Below, in pieces: positions 22,985 through 32,309 of a stretch of DNA of 64,000 nt; the first letter of the stretch is position 1, and every line of letters begins with the position of its first letter. The notes beneath the pieces were generated by a model, which was not told the DNA's origin, did no database searches, and saw only the letters and a program-made list of their open reading frames with translations. This DNA comes from Pelagovum sp. HNIBRBA483 (GTDB lineage Bacteria; Pseudomonadota; Alphaproteobacteria; Rhodobacterales; Rhodobacteraceae). Made by a program: the position numbers and the translations under genes. Where the stretch lies: contig NZ_CP162412.1 of the NCBI RefSeq assembly GCF_040931995.1, forward strand, positions 868,001 to 932,000. The letters run 5' to 3'.

Positions 22985-24004
22985 ATGCGGAAATTCATCA
23001 AAACACATTTTGCGGCGCTTCTCGTGGCTATGACTGTTCCGGCGGTAGGCGCTGCGGCCGAGATTACGGAGTGGCGGGTGAACAGTCTCTTGCATCCGAA
23101 GCTTTTTGGCGAGTCCGCGTGGGTGTTTGCGGACGCAGTCGATGCTGAGACAAGCGGGGCATTCCGCATGGAGATTCATGATCAGCTCATTATGGATGTC
23201 GATGCTTTCGAGGCTCTGAAAAGAGGATTGGTGGATGCTGTCTGGGGGTCGCCGGGGCATCACTATCGGGAAGATCCGTCGCTCATCCTCTTTGGCGGGT
23301 TTCCCTTCGGCCCCGATCAAGAGGTTTTCTCCCAGTGGATGCACGGGGGCGGAAACGAAATATTGCAGGAAATCTATGCACGACACGGATTGCGGAGTGT
23401 CTATTGCGGAGCGTTGCCTGCGGAAACCGGTGGCTGGTTCGCGGAGCCGGTGACGGAGCTGAAAGATCTGGAACGGCTCAGGATGCGCGCCTTCGGGTAT
23501 GGCGCGCGCAGTTTGGCGGAACTGGGCGCGACGACATTCGCCTTGCCCGCGCGCGACATATATCCTGCGTTTCAAACAGGGATCATTACGGCCGCTGAAT
23601 TTGCCATGCCATCAATAGACGTTGAGCTTTCGCTCTGGGAGGTGGCCCCGATCCTGATGGAGTCGGGTTGGCAACAGCCCGCGACCGCGCTGGAAATCCT
23701 CATGACCGAGATCACTTGGTTGTCACTCAGTGACGAAAAACGGGAAGCCATCAGGACCGCCTGCGGTGAAGTCGCGGAATGGGCCGAGACGGACGCAGTC
23801 GCTTTGCAGGAAAATGCCCGCGCGCAGTTCGCGGCGCAGGGTGTGCAATTCGCCGCGTGGCCTTCGCCTGTTTTGTCTGCGCTTGAGATGGCGTGGGAGC
23901 AGGTTATCCTCTCGGACGCGGCTGCCAATGCGGACATCGGGCGGGTGTGGGCGGATTACCGTGATTTCCTAGCCGAGGAGCGCCCTGACGCACAGGCAGA
24001 TTAG
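22985..24004 (+). CDS. Orphan TRAP-transporter substrate-binding protein (DctP type)
   Basis: 339 residues from ATG 22985, chosen because it gives a clean signal peptide (MRKFIKTHFAALLVAM... cleaved near AAA); an in-frame ATG 33 bases upstream adds residues that do not look like a signal. The mature protein has the DctP/SBP_bac_7 pattern: WRVNSLLHP, DQLIMDVDAFEALKRGLVDAVW, KDLERLRMRAFGYGARSLAELGAT and the interdomain PARDIYPAFQTGIITAAEF. It should bind an organic acid in the periplasm. No DctQ or DctM membrane genes are nearby, so it either feeds a distant permease or acts as a sensory binding protein. Its stop codon overlaps the convergent regulator gene. Confidence 0.85.
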   Translation: MRKFIKTHFAALLVAMTVPAVGAAAEITEWRVNSLLHPKLFGESAWVFADAVDAETSGAFRMEIHDQLIMDVDAFEALKRGLVDAVWGSPGHHYREDPSLILFGGFPFGPDQEVFSQWMHGGGNEILQEIYARHGLRSVYCGALPAETGGWFAEPVTELKDLERLRMRAFGYGARSLAELGATTFALPARDIYPAFQTGIITAAEFAMPSIDVELSLWEVAPILMESGWQQPATALEILMTEITWLSLSDEKREAIRTACGEVAEWAETDAVALQENARAQFAAQGVQFAAWPSPVLSALEMAWEQVILSDAAANADIGRVWADYRDFLAEERPDAQAD

Positions 24005-25206
24005 TGCGGCATTCCTGCAAGCTTGAGGCCGTCAATCACCACATTCAGTTCCGCGCGATCTCCGAAGCGGCGCGACAGGGGGATCGCGACATCGCGCGTG
24101 GTTTGCTCTGGCCGTTTCGCGCGCACGTCATCAAGAGCGCGTTCTGCCTCATCCATGCGCCCAGCAAGAGCGAGGCTCGCGGCGAGAAACCAGCCGGCGG
24201 AACTGCGAGAGGACGCAAATGTACCTGCGCCGTAAAGGCGACCAAAATGTTCGGCGGCCTTTGCGGGTTGATCGCTGAGCAAATACACTAGGCCCGCGGT
24301 TTCTCTGAACCTGTCAGGGGGCGTTTGAAGGGTAGCGAGAGCCTGTTCGATGGCCGTGACAGCCTCCGCCATATGGCCGTTTGCTACCAAGGCTTCCGTA
24401 AGGATACGAAGGTTTTCGGGCTGGGTTGGGTCTTCGTCTACCGCAGATCGAGCGGCGGCCAGAGCATCTATCGTAGAGCGTTCGTTTGCGTATGGGGCTT
24501 CGAGCCGAATTTGCGCGAGCGTTTGATAGGTTGTCGCGCTGCCGCCCAAGTGAAACGATTGTTCGATCGCATCCAAGGCGAGTGTCAGCTCGCGGCGTCC
24601 ACCGCCCCACTCGCTGAACCGCACCTCTCGCCAGTAGGTTTGCGCCAATCTTGCCCAAGCGTCGGCGTCTGCGGGTTGTGTCTCGAGCATCTCAAGAAGT
24701 TCGGCGCGAAGGTGATCATTGGCTGCGCGATCTTCCCAATCGATGCTCTCGAAGCTGACGATTGTGGATTCCGGCACCGCTTCACTCGTTCTGGAAAGCG
24801 GATTGATGGTGAACAAGAAAACAACACCCAAAGCCACTGCAGCGGTGATCATTAGCGTGACGAGAGACGGGTGACGCGGTGGAGCGATTTGCGGTGCGAT
24901 TGGCTGTTCTTCAAGGATGAAACCGCGCCTTGGAATGGTTTTGAGAAGGCGGGCGTTCGTCTTCCCCAATGTGCGGCGGATGTCGCTGATGCATTGGGAG
25001 AGTGACTCGTCCGATGCCGCTACCTCGGGCCAAACGGCAGAAGCGAGATCGTCTTTCGTGACAAGCTCGCCCCGCCTTTGAACGAGGACATCAATCACTT
25101 GAAATGACTTTGGCCGCAAATGGAGCGGTTGCCCGTTACTGTCTTCAAGGCATCCGAGCTGCCGGTTCAGGCTGACATCGCCGATGGGTATCGAATGAGC
25201 GTTCAT
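24001..25206 (-). CDS. Winged-helix (OmpR/CadC-type) membrane regulator with TPR-like repeats
   Basis: 401 residues from ATG 25206, which follows a GGAGAG at about ten bases. Residues about 8-95 form an OmpR/PhoB-type winged helix (LHLRPKSFQVIDVLVQRRGE, then SLSQCISDIRRTLGK and IPRRGF). A single membrane helix lies at about 114-134, and the remainder is helical with TPR-like pairs (DADAWARLAQTYWRE, TYQTLAQIRLEAP). CadC-like proteins of this kind bind DNA from the membrane and sense through the outer part. It is convergent with the TRAP binding protein and divergent from the secreted HEMVHH protein, which is the likelier target. An ATG at 25251 in the same frame is less likely. Confidence 0.82.
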   Translation of the reverse strand: MNAHSIPIGDVSLNRQLGCLEDSNGQPLHLRPKSFQVIDVLVQRRGELVTKDDLASAVWPEVAASDESLSQCISDIRRTLGKTNARLLKTIPRRGFILEEQPIAPQIAPPRHPSLVTLMITAAVALGVVFLFTINPLSRTSEAVPESTIVSFESIDWEDRAANDHLRAELLEMLETQPADADAWARLAQTYWREVRFSEWGGGRRELTLALDAIEQSFHLGGSATTYQTLAQIRLEAPYANERSTIDALAAARSAVDEDPTQPENLRILTEALVANGHMAEAVTAIEQALATLQTPPDRFRETAGLVYLLSDQPAKAAEHFGRLYGAGTFASSRSSAGWFLAASLALAGRMDEAERALDDVRAKRPEQTTRDVAIPLSRRFGDRAELNVVIDGLKLAGMPH

Positions 25207-25330
25207 GAATAAGAATCTCTCCTGACCTCGCAAATATAACAGGAATTTCAAGAAAATTCAGCGTTCTGTCAGGACACGGATGCCGACGGGACACAGCCTG
25301 TGATTGAACCAATCAGTACAGGCACTCTCC

Positions 25331-25831
25331 ATGAAGTTGCGCCCATTTGCACTTGCGGTTTTCTGTTTCTGCGCGCTGGAAGGCACTGTAGGGCGCGCGC
25401 AAGACCGTGCGGTGCCGACGATCTTTGACTTTGTTCAATTGTGGTTGGCAAAGGAGCATAACATCGTGCGGGATCAGCCACCGCCGCAGATCGTGGCTAT
25501 GTCATATGACCAACTGTATTTCCGAAGATTTGGCACCATGGAGGGCGCCGATGGCGCAACCGTAGAGGCGCTTTATGACGCGGAAAGCGATACGATTTTC
25601 GTCTCGGATAATTGGTCCGGTGGTTCAATTGCCGATCTGTCCGTGCTCGTACACGAAATGGTGCACCACTTGCAGGCAAAATCTGGGTGGATACATGCAT
25701 GCCCCGCCGAGCGGGAGAAACTTGCCTATCAGGTGCAGGATGAGTTTTTGCAAATGTTCGGTCAGAGCTTGCAAAGCACTTTCAACATAGATCCAGCCCT
25801 GATCTTGGTTGCCACAAGCTGCTTGCACTAG
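25331..25831 (+). CDS. Exported protein with a zinc-peptidase-like HEMVHH motif
   Basis: 166 residues from ATG 25331, with a signal peptide (hydrophobic LRPFALAVFCFCALEG, cleaved near GRAQ). The mature part contains SVLVHEMVHHLQ, an HExxH-like metal site, after DTIFVSDNW. A C-terminal pair of Cys (HACP and TSCLH) could form a disulphide. The arrangement matches a family of uncharacterised exported proteins (DUF6647-like, from memory). HExxH suggests metal binding and possibly proteolysis, but a third ligand is not obvious. It is divergent from the winged-helix/TPR regulator across about 125 bases. Confidence 0.7.
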   Translation: MKLRPFALAVFCFCALEGTVGRAQDRAVPTIFDFVQLWLAKEHNIVRDQPPPQIVAMSYDQLYFRRFGTMEGADGATVEALYDAESDTIFVSDNWSGGSIADLSVLVHEMVHHLQAKSGWIHACPAEREKLAYQVQDEFLQMFGQSLQSTFNIDPALILVATSCLH

Positions 25832-25885
25832 GCAGCTTCCACGCAGCCGCGAAACCGTTTCAGTTATTCGTAGAGTGAATGGAGA

Positions 25886-25960
<75 letters not shown>

Positions 25961-26046
25961 GTTCTGCGGCGGGGAATTAGCCGTATTCCGCGTAAGGCGC
26001 AAGCCCTGTCTGGACGCTTTTTTCGGCAATTGCTATCAGCTTGGTC

Positions 26047-26190
26047 ATGACAGGCAAAAACCAACAGAAAAACTCTCCGGATCCTGCTAAAACGCGGGAG
26101 GACAGGTTGAAAGCTGCGCTAAAAGCGAACATGGCAAAGCGTAAGGCGCAGGCCCGTGCGCGGGCAGAAGAGCAGCAAAAGAAAGCGTAG
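26047..26190 (+). CDS. Small basic protein of 47 residues upstream of murA
   Basis: ATG 26047 to TAG 26190 encodes a highly charged, Lys/Ala/Gln-rich peptide (MTGKNQQKNSPDPAKTRE at the start, ending EEQQKKA) with one predicted helix and no membrane segment. The stop is only six bases before the murA ATG, so it would be cotranscribed with murA. Similar short basic ORFs sit before murA in related genomes as I recall them. Function unknown; an RNA- or ribosome-associated role would suit its charge but is speculation. Confidence 0.6.
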   Translation: MTGKNQQKNSPDPAKTREDRLKAALKANMAKRKAQARARAEEQQKKA

Positions 26191-26196
26191 GCGTTT

Positions 26197-27465
26197 ATGG
26201 ACTCGATTATCGTCAAGGGTGGCACCGAACTGCATGGCCAAATTCACATCGCGGGGGCGAAGAATGCGGCGCTGACCTTGATGCCGGTTACATTGTTGAC
26301 CGATGAGCCGCTGACGCTGACGAATACGCCGCGGTTGTCGGATATCCGTACAATGGCGCAGTTGCTCTCTTCGTTGGGGGCTGAGGTTACGGCGTTGAAT
26401 GACGGGCGTGTCGTGGCGCTTTCGTCTCATGGGCTGACCAGTACACGCGCGGATTATGACATCGTGCGGAAAATGCGCGCGTCGAACCTTGTGCTCGGGC
26501 CGTTGTTGGCGCGCGAGGGGCGCGCGGTGGTTTCGTTGCCGGGAGGCTGCGCGATCGGAGCGCGACCGATGGATATTCACACCACGGCGCTGGAGGCGCT
26601 GGGCGCGGAGATCGAACTGAAAGACGGCTACCTGCATGCGGTGGCAAAGAGCGGGCTTAAGGGCGCCGTCGTGCCGCTGCGATTTGCCAGCGTGGGCGCG
26701 ACTGAGAATGTTTTGATGGCCGCTACGCTCGCCAAAGGAACGACTGTCATTGAAAATGCGGCGAAGGAGCCGGAGATCGTCGACCTTGCTTCCTGTCTGC
26801 GGCGCATGGGAGCGCAGATCGAGGGTGATGGCACTGGGCGCATCGAGATTCAGGGTGTTGATCGCCTTTCCGGTGCAACGCATCCAGTGGTCACGGATCG
26901 TATCGAATTAGGCACCTATATGTTGGCTCCTGTGATCGCCGGCGGCGAGGTTGAATGCGTCGGTGGACGGCTGGATTTGGTGGCCGCCTTTGCGGAAAAA
27001 CTTGATATGGCTGGCGTTCAAGTCGAAGAAACGCCTGTTGGCTTGAAAGTTCGCCGTGCGAATGGCCGCCCGCGGGCGGTTGATGTGGTGACCGAGCCTT
27101 TCCCCGGTTTCCCGACGGATTTGCAGGCGCAGATGATGGCTATGCTATGCACGGCAGAGGGCAAGAGCGTTCTTGAGGAGCGGATTTTTGAAAACCGGTT
27201 CATGCACGCTCCGGAACTGATGCGGATGGGCGCTGATATCGAGGTGCAGGGTGGGACCGCAACGGTGCGCGGCGTTGAGCGCCTGAAAGGGGCGCCGGTG
27301 ATGGCGACCGATCTTCGGGCGTCGGTCTCGTTGATTCTTGCCGGTCTGGCGGCAGAGGGAGAGACGCAGGTAAATCGCGTGTATCATTTGGATCGCGGCT
27401 ACGAGCATGTCGAAGAAAAGCTCAGCGCAGTTGGCGCACATATCGAACGGGTGCAAGGCTCATGA
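26197..27465 (+). CDS. murA: UDP-N-acetylglucosamine 1-carboxyvinyltransferase MurA
   Basis: 422 residues, the normal length. Shows the N-terminal [11 protein letters not shown] with the conserved Lys, [13 protein letters not shown] with the catalytic (fosfomycin-reactive) Cys, and [14 protein letters not shown]. It transfers enolpyruvate from PEP to UDP-GlcNAc, the first committed step of peptidoglycan synthesis, in the cytoplasm. Its stop overlaps the start of the DUF2948 gene by four bases. Confidence 0.98.
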   Translation: MDSIIVKGGTELHGQIHIAGAKNAALTLMPVTLLTDEPLTLTNTPRLSDIRTMAQLLSSLGAEVTALNDGRVVALSSHGLTSTRADYDIVRKMRASNLVLGPLLAREGRAVVSLPGGCAIGARPMDIHTTALEALGAEIELKDGYLHAVAKSGLKGAVVPLRFASVGATENVLMAATLAKGTTVIENAAKEPEIVDLASCLRRMGAQIEGDGTGRIEIQGVDRLSGATHPVVTDRIELGTYMLAPVIAGGEVECVGGRLDLVAAFAEKLDMAGVQVEETPVGLKVRRANGRPRAVDVVTEPFPGFPTDLQAQMMAMLCTAEGKSVLEERIFENRFMHAPELMRMGADIEVQGGTATVRGVERLKGAPVMATDLRASVSLILAGLAAEGETQVNRVYHLDRGYEHVEEKLSAVGAHIERVQGS

Positions 27466-27941
27466 GCGGGGATGCACGATTTGCCGACGGCGCCGAGCGC
27501 GGGTTGAAGCTTCAGGCGCTCGATGTTGAGGATCTGTCGGTGATTTCGTCGCTGTTGCAGGACGCGGTTTTGACGATTGCGGATGTCACCTGGCAACGGA
27601 AGCACCGTCGGTTTGCGCTATTGCTCAATCGCTTCCGGTGGGAAGATTTGGACAAGGCAGATACGCAAAAACGGCCTTTTGAAAGGGTCCGCTCGCTGCT
27701 GGTTTTTGAGGATGTTCAAAAGGTACAATCGCAGGGCGTCACCGCAACCGAGAAAGACACCGTTCTTTCTCTTCTAGCTGTAACGTTTGACCCCTCTGAG
27801 GATGGCGCGGGCAGGGTGGTGATGACGTTCGCCGGCGATGGCGTTATTGCACTGGACGTTGAGGCGCTGGGCGTTCTCTTGCAAGACGTGACGAAACCTT
27901 ACGAAGCGCCTTCGTCCAAACGGCCGCGTCACGATATTTGA
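27462..27941 (+). CDS. DUF2948 family protein
   Basis: 159 residues, recognisable as DUF2948 by [20 protein letters not shown], the motif [18 protein letters not shown] and a C-terminal [15 protein letters not shown]. It is a soluble alpha/beta protein without known function, conserved in alphaproteobacteria and very often placed between murA and hisD, as here. Start overlaps murA by ATGA, indicating translational coupling. Confidence 0.9.
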   Translation: MSGDARFADGAERGLKLQALDVEDLSVISSLLQDAVLTIADVTWQRKHRRFALLLNRFRWEDLDKADTQKRPFERVRSLLVFEDVQKVQSQGVTATEKDTVLSLLAVTFDPSEDGAGRVVMTFAGDGVIALDVEALGVLLQDVTKPYEAPSSKRPRHDI

Positions 27942-28014
27942 TTGAACTGTTCGGCGCATTGCCCAGCCTTGTGATCAGGGCTATGTCGGTGCGCAAATCA
28001 AGAGAGTGCCAGAC

Positions 28015-29316
28015 ATGCCCCAGTTTCTTTCTTCAAACGACCCGGATTTCGAAACCAAATTCGATGCTGTTTTGGGGATGAAGCGGGAGGACAGCCCTGA
28101 TGTGGATGCTGTCGTCGCGGAGATTATCGCGGATGTGCGCGCGCGGGGGGATGATGCTGTCCTTGCGCTGACCGAGAAATTTGACCGCCTCTCGTTGACG
28201 CCTCAAACCATGCGTTTCTCGGAGGCCGAGATTGAAGCGGAATGCGCCAAAGTGTCTGTCGAAGATCGCGCGGCACTTGAACTCGCTGCCGAGCGCATCA
28301 GAGCCTATCACGCACGGCAATTGCCGGAAGACGCGGAATGGACCGACGCGGTGGGCGCACGGCTTGGCTGGCGCTGGACCCCGATTGCTGCTGCGGGGCT
28401 CTATGTTCCGGGTGGCTTGGCCTCCTATCCATCGTCGGTACTGATGAATGCAATTCCGGCTAAAGTCGCCGGAGTGGAGCGCTTGGCTGTTGTTGTCCCC
28501 ACGCCAGACGGTGTGATCAATCCGCTGGTGCTTCTGGCGGCGCGGATCGCGGGTGTGGACGAGATTTACCGGATCGGCGGTGCGCAGGCCGTCGCTGCTT
28601 TGGCCTATGGCACAAAGACGATTGCACCTGTCGACAAAATCACAGGCCCGGGCAATGCGTTTGTTGCTGCGGCGAAGCGGCGCGTTTTTGGAAAGGTCGG
28701 CATCGATATGATCGCCGGCCCTTCGGAAATCCTCGTTATTGCAGATAAAAACAATGATCCCGATTGGATCGCAATCGATCTTTTGAGCCAAGCCGAGCAT
28801 GATGAAAGCGCCCAATCGATTATGATCACCGACGACAAGGCCTTTGGTGAGGCGGTTGCCGCTGCGGTTGCAACGCGGCTTGAAACGTTGGAGCGACGCG
28901 CGATTGCGGGAGCAAGCTGGCGCGACTTCGGTGTGATCATCACGGTCAACGATATTGATGAGGCTGCCGCGCTCTCGGACCGGATTGCGCCGGAACATCT
29001 TGAGCTTTGTGTTGCCGATGCCGAACAGTTGGCGGGCAAAATTCGCCATGCAGGTGCGATCTTTGTGGGGAGCTGGACCCCTGAAGCCATCGGAGACTAC
29101 ATCGGCGGCCCGAACCATGTTCTGCCCACGGCACGCTCGGCACGGTTTTCCAGTGGGCTATCTGTGATGGACTTTGTCAAACGGACCACCATCGCGCGGA
29201 TGACGCCGGAAGCTTTGCAGGCGATTGGTCCTGCGGCTGTGCGCTTGGCGAATTCTGAAAGCCTCGAAGCACATGGCCTGTCTGTGAGTGCGCGATTGGA
29301 TCGGTTGAACAAATAG
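28015..29316 (+). CDS. hisD: Histidinol dehydrogenase HisD
   Basis: 433 residues. Clear marks are YVPGGLASYPSSVLMNAIPA, GGAQAVAALAYGT, DKITGPGN, DMIAGPSE, the catalytic EHLELC and GPNHVLPT with the zinc ligand. The enzyme oxidises histidinol to histidine in two NAD-dependent steps. ATG 28015 was chosen because AAGAGAG lies eight bases before it; a GTG at 28006 is in frame but touches the ribosome binding site. No other his genes are here, which is normal for Rhodobacterales. Confidence 0.97.
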   Translation: MPQFLSSNDPDFETKFDAVLGMKREDSPDVDAVVAEIIADVRARGDDAVLALTEKFDRLSLTPQTMRFSEAEIEAECAKVSVEDRAALELAAERIRAYHARQLPEDAEWTDAVGARLGWRWTPIAAAGLYVPGGLASYPSSVLMNAIPAKVAGVERLAVVVPTPDGVINPLVLLAARIAGVDEIYRIGGAQAVAALAYGTKTIAPVDKITGPGNAFVAAAKRRVFGKVGIDMIAGPSEILVIADKNNDPDWIAIDLLSQAEHDESAQSIMITDDKAFGEAVAAAVATRLETLERRAIAGASWRDFGVIITVNDIDEAAALSDRIAPEHLELCVADAEQLAGKIRHAGAIFVGSWTPEAIGDYIGGPNHVLPTARSARFSSGLSVMDFVKRTTIARMTPEALQAIGPAAVRLANSESLEAHGLSVSARLDRLNK

Positions 29317-29383
29317 GTACGCAGGTTAATTGCGCCGAGGGGCTGGCTGGTCTAGGAAGTTTCGACAGTTTCGAGGAACCCAG

Positions 29384-29863
29384 ATGAGCCATATCAGCCG
29401 CATCGAACTTGATGACTCCAACCTCCCGCCGCCGACACCGGAGATCGAGCAGGAGCGGCGGGTCGCAATGTTCGATCTGTTGGAGCAGAACAGCTTCACA
29501 TTGCCGGAGCGCGAAGGACGCGCGGTTCCCGAGGGGCCTTATGTTCTAGCGTTGTCGATCCGTGAACGCCGGTTGGTTTTTGAGGTGACGACAGAAAGCG
29601 GCGAGGGCGTTGCGGAATTCCACCTTTCTCTCGGGCCGTTCCGCCAAGTTGTTAAGGATTATTTCCAAATTTGCGCCAGCTATTTTGACGCTGTGAAAAC
29701 GCTCCCCCCGAGCCAGATAGAGACAATCGATATGGCGCGCCGCGGCATCCATAACGAAGGTGCGCGGGTTTTGCAGGAGCGGCTGGAAAACAAGGTCGAA
29801 CTCGATACCGATACCGCGCGACGCCTGTTTACCTTGATCTGCGTGCTGCATTTCGGGGGCTGA
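29384..29863 (+). CDS. UPF0262 family protein
   Basis: 159 residues starting at ATG 29384 after GAGGAACCCAG. Typical UPF0262 features are IELDDSNLPPPTPEIEQERR at the N terminus, the LSLGPFRQVVKDYFQICASY segment and a C-terminal IHNEGARVLQERL. The function is unknown; it is a soluble protein conserved in alphaproteobacteria next to hisD and a phosphatase-like gene, the same order seen here. Confidence 0.93.
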   Translation: MSHISRIELDDSNLPPPTPEIEQERRVAMFDLLEQNSFTLPEREGRAVPEGPYVLALSIRERRLVFEVTTESGEGVAEFHLSLGPFRQVVKDYFQICASYFDAVKTLPPSQIETIDMARRGIHNEGARVLQERLENKVELDTDTARRLFTLICVLHFGG

Positions 29864-29867
29864 GGGC

Positions 29868-30353
29868 GTGGTGGGGGAGACAACGTTACACGAAACCGCG
29901 GCTCCCTTGCCGCAATCGGTTTTGTTTTGCTGTGATCATAACGCGGTGCGTTCGCCAATGGCGGAAGGCATCATGAAGAAATTCTACGGTTCTGAGTGCT
30001 ATATTCAATCGGTCGGTGTCCGCAACGATATGGAGATCGACGGTTTCGCGATTGCCGTCTGCCAAGAGATTGACGTGGAACTGTCGCGGCATCGGTCGCG
30101 CTCGTTTGATGAAATGGAGCAATGGGGCGACGATCTGTCCTCTTTTGATTTAGTGATTGCTTTGTCGCCGGCGAGCCAAAGAAGGGCGCTGGAGTTGACG
30201 CGGTTCTTCCACCTCGACGTAGAGTATTGGCCAATTCTGGACCCGACAGGGCTGGGAGAAGGGCGTGAGGCGAAGCTCGAAAGCTATCGCCAGACGCGGG
30301 ATCAGATTATCGGACGGCTGACCGCGCGTTGGGGGCCGCCGCAGGAGACATAG
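29868..30353 (+). CDS. Low-molecular-weight protein-tyrosine-phosphatase-like protein
   Basis: 161 residues starting with GTG, four bases after the UPF0262 stop. The phosphate loop reads LFCCDHNAVRSPMAEG, a C-x5-R-S motif (nucleophile Cys about residue 22), and the general-acid loop is probably ILDPTGLGEG. The loop lacks the second Cys and the Gly-Asn of classical enzymes, so substrate preference may differ, with arsenate-reductase-like or another phospho-substrate possible. Part of the conserved hisD block. Confidence 0.82.
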   Translation: MVGETTLHETAAPLPQSVLFCCDHNAVRSPMAEGIMKKFYGSECYIQSVGVRNDMEIDGFAIAVCQEIDVELSRHRSRSFDEMEQWGDDLSSFDLVIALSPASQRRALELTRFFHLDVEYWPILDPTGLGEGREAKLESYRQTRDQIIGRLTARWGPPQET

Positions 30354-30354
30354 A

Positions 30355-30762
30355 ATGAGAGACGCTGCGAAGGCGACAATGGTTCGCTATTTTGAGGCCT
30401 TTAATGCTGGTGATATCGACGGGATGCTGGCGGAGCTGGACGACGATGTTGCGCACCATGTGAATGAGGGGCAAATTCGCTCTGGCAAGGCGACGTTCGC
30501 CGAGTTTTGTGCTCATATGGCGCGTTGTTACAGGGAGCACCTCACCGAAATCGAAATATTCGCAAGCGATGACGGGAGTCGCGCTGCGGCGGAATTCATC
30601 GTCAACGGCACCTATCTTGCGACAGACGTAGGCCTGCCAGAGGCGAAGGGCCAGACCTACAAACTGCCTGCTGGTTCGTTCATGTCATTGCAAGGCGGAA
30701 AGATTACGCGGGTGACGACCTATTATAACCTCGCGGACTGGATTCGGCAGGTGTCTGATTGA
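30355..30762 (+). CDS. SnoaL-like/nuclear transport factor 2 fold protein
   Basis: 135 residues with the cone-shaped NTF2 fold pattern: an N-terminal helix YFEAFNAGDIDGMLAELDDD, then HHVNEG, a middle strand AAAEFIVNGTY and a final GKITRVTTYYNLADW. Proteins of this fold act as small isomerases, hydrolases or ligand binders; no catalytic residue set is diagnostic here. The start is one base after the phosphatase stop, and the end overlaps the GNAT gene, so all are cotranscribed. Confidence 0.8.
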   Translation: MRDAAKATMVRYFEAFNAGDIDGMLAELDDDVAHHVNEGQIRSGKATFAEFCAHMARCYREHLTEIEIFASDDGSRAAAEFIVNGTYLATDVGLPEAKGQTYKLPAGSFMSLQGGKITRVTTYYNLADWIRQVSD

Positions 30763-31346
30763 GCGTCGAAATTCGTGAGCTGACGGGGGACGACCTCGAC
30801 CAATATTTGCCGGATTTGGCACGCTTGCGCATGCGGGTGTTCCGCGACTGGCCCTATTTGTACGAGGGCAGCTTCGAATATGAGCACCGGTATTTGGAAA
30901 GTTACCGCGAGAGCGCCGGCGCAATCCTTGTAGGGGCTTTTGACGGTGCGCGGCTTGTCGGCGCGGCGACAGGTACCCCGATGGAGGATCATGAGGACGA
31001 CTTCGCGGGGGCATTCCAAACCACCGAACTAGCTCTAGGAGATATCTTTTATTGTGCCGAGTCAGTGCTGTTGCCTGAATATCGCGGGCAGGGGATCGGG
31101 CATGCGTTTTTCGACAAGCGCGAGGGACATGCCCGCACTCTTGGCCGTTCATATGCTGCCTTTTGTGGAGTGATCCGGCCGGACGATCACCCAATGAAAC
31201 CGCATGATTATCATCCGCTTGATCCATTCTGGCAGAAGCGGGGATATGAAAAACTCACGGGGGTACTTGCAGAATTTCAATGGACTGACGTGGGGCATTC
31301 TCGACAAACCTCAAAGAAGCTTCAGTTTTGGATACGCAAACTATGA
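30759..31346 (+). CDS. GNAT-family N-acetyltransferase
   Basis: 195 residues starting at TTG within a TTGA overlap with the previous stop. The acetyl-CoA-binding motif A appears as SVLLPEYRGQGIGHAFFDKR (R-G-x-G-x-G), with the preceding strand DIFYCAESV. The substrate is unknown; the C terminus is aromatic-rich (HPLDPFWQKRGYEKL), as in small-molecule acetyltransferases. Cotranscribed with the SnoaL-like gene and the nitrilase-family gene, possibly a small detoxification set. Confidence 0.85.
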   Translation: MSVEIRELTGDDLDQYLPDLARLRMRVFRDWPYLYEGSFEYEHRYLESYRESAGAILVGAFDGARLVGAATGTPMEDHEDDFAGAFQTTELALGDIFYCAESVLLPEYRGQGIGHAFFDKREGHARTLGRSYAAFCGVIRPDDHPMKPHDYHPLDPFWQKRGYEKLTGVLAEFQWTDVGHSRQTSKKLQFWIRKL

Positions 31347-32227
31347 AAATTGCGACATCAGCTTACAAACCAACTTGGCACGATGATTGGCAGTCTCTGG
31401 AAGGCCGTTTGGATGCCTGGATTGGTGAGGCGGCTGCTCAGGGTGCGGAGCTTGCATTGCTGCCAGAATATGCGGGTTGTGAAGCGGCGCTAGTCGGGTC
31501 GCCGAGTGGTGAGCCGACACCTGTTGAGTGGCGTGACAAGATGCAACGGGTTGCCGAGCGTTATGCCAAAGCGATCTCCGCGCTCGCGCAAAAGCATCGG
31601 CTCTATGTGCTTGCGGGGAGCCTTTGTGCCATTGATAGCAGAGGGGAGAGCGTCAATCGGGCCTATTTTTGCGGCCCAAATGGGCAACTTGATTGGCAGG
31701 ACAAGATGATCCTGACGCCCTACGAGCGCAACGAGATGAAGATCGTTTCCGGCGTGGAACTGAAGTGCTTTGATACGACACTTGGCCGGATTGGTGTTTT
31801 GATCTGCTATGATGTCGAGTTTCCGCTGTTGGCGCGCCGTTTGGTCGAGGCAGGGGTGGATATGGTACTTGTCCCCTCTGCGACGGACTATGCTGCGGGG
31901 CAGACACGGGTGCGGCAATCCTGCCGTGCAAGGGCGATTGAGGGGCAGTTACTGATCGTTCAGGCACCGCTCTTGGGCGGGGTCGCGGGCTGTGAGATTC
32001 TGGATTTGGGAACGGGGCGGGCAGGGGCTTTCTGCCCGCCAGATTATGGGCTGCCTTCTGATGGAATAGTCGCCCAAGGGGAGACGGATCACGAAGCTTG
32101 GGTCGTGTTCGAGGTGGATCCGAAGGCGATTTCGGCCCCTCGTGCGAGTGGTCAGGTTGGAAATGTCGCGCACTGGCCGGAGCAAGATGAACGACTGGCG
32201 CAGGTCACTTGCCGTGAGATCGGATGA
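31343..32227 (+). CDS. Carbon-nitrogen hydrolase (nitrilase superfamily)
   Basis: 294 residues from ATG 31343, which overlaps the previous stop as ATGA; a TTG at 31328 in frame is less likely. The catalytic triad is complete: Glu in LLPEYAG, Lys in DWQDKMILTPYER and Cys in GVLICYDVEFP, with VPSATDYAAG following. Such enzymes hydrolyse amides or carbamoyl compounds to acid and ammonia. It lacks membrane segments and so is not an apolipoprotein N-acyltransferase. The exact amide is unknown. Confidence 0.9.
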   Translation: MKIATSAYKPTWHDDWQSLEGRLDAWIGEAAAQGAELALLPEYAGCEAALVGSPSGEPTPVEWRDKMQRVAERYAKAISALAQKHRLYVLAGSLCAIDSRGESVNRAYFCGPNGQLDWQDKMILTPYERNEMKIVSGVELKCFDTTLGRIGVLICYDVEFPLLARRLVEAGVDMVLVPSATDYAAGQTRVRQSCRARAIEGQLLIVQAPLLGGVAGCEILDLGTGRAGAFCPPDYGLPSDGIVAQGETDHEAWVVFEVDPKAISAPRASGQVGNVAHWPEQDERLAQVTCREIG

Positions 32228-32309
32228 TTTCGCTTGAAAAACCTGCCAAACAGGCCCATTTAGGCGCCGTTCGCAGATTTTGGGCGAATAGTGCAAAACA
32301 GGAGATCAC

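Noticed and set aside
28033-29118. A 361-codon minus-strand frame opposite hisD
   Set aside because: hisD is unambiguous and the opposite frame has no recognisable protein.
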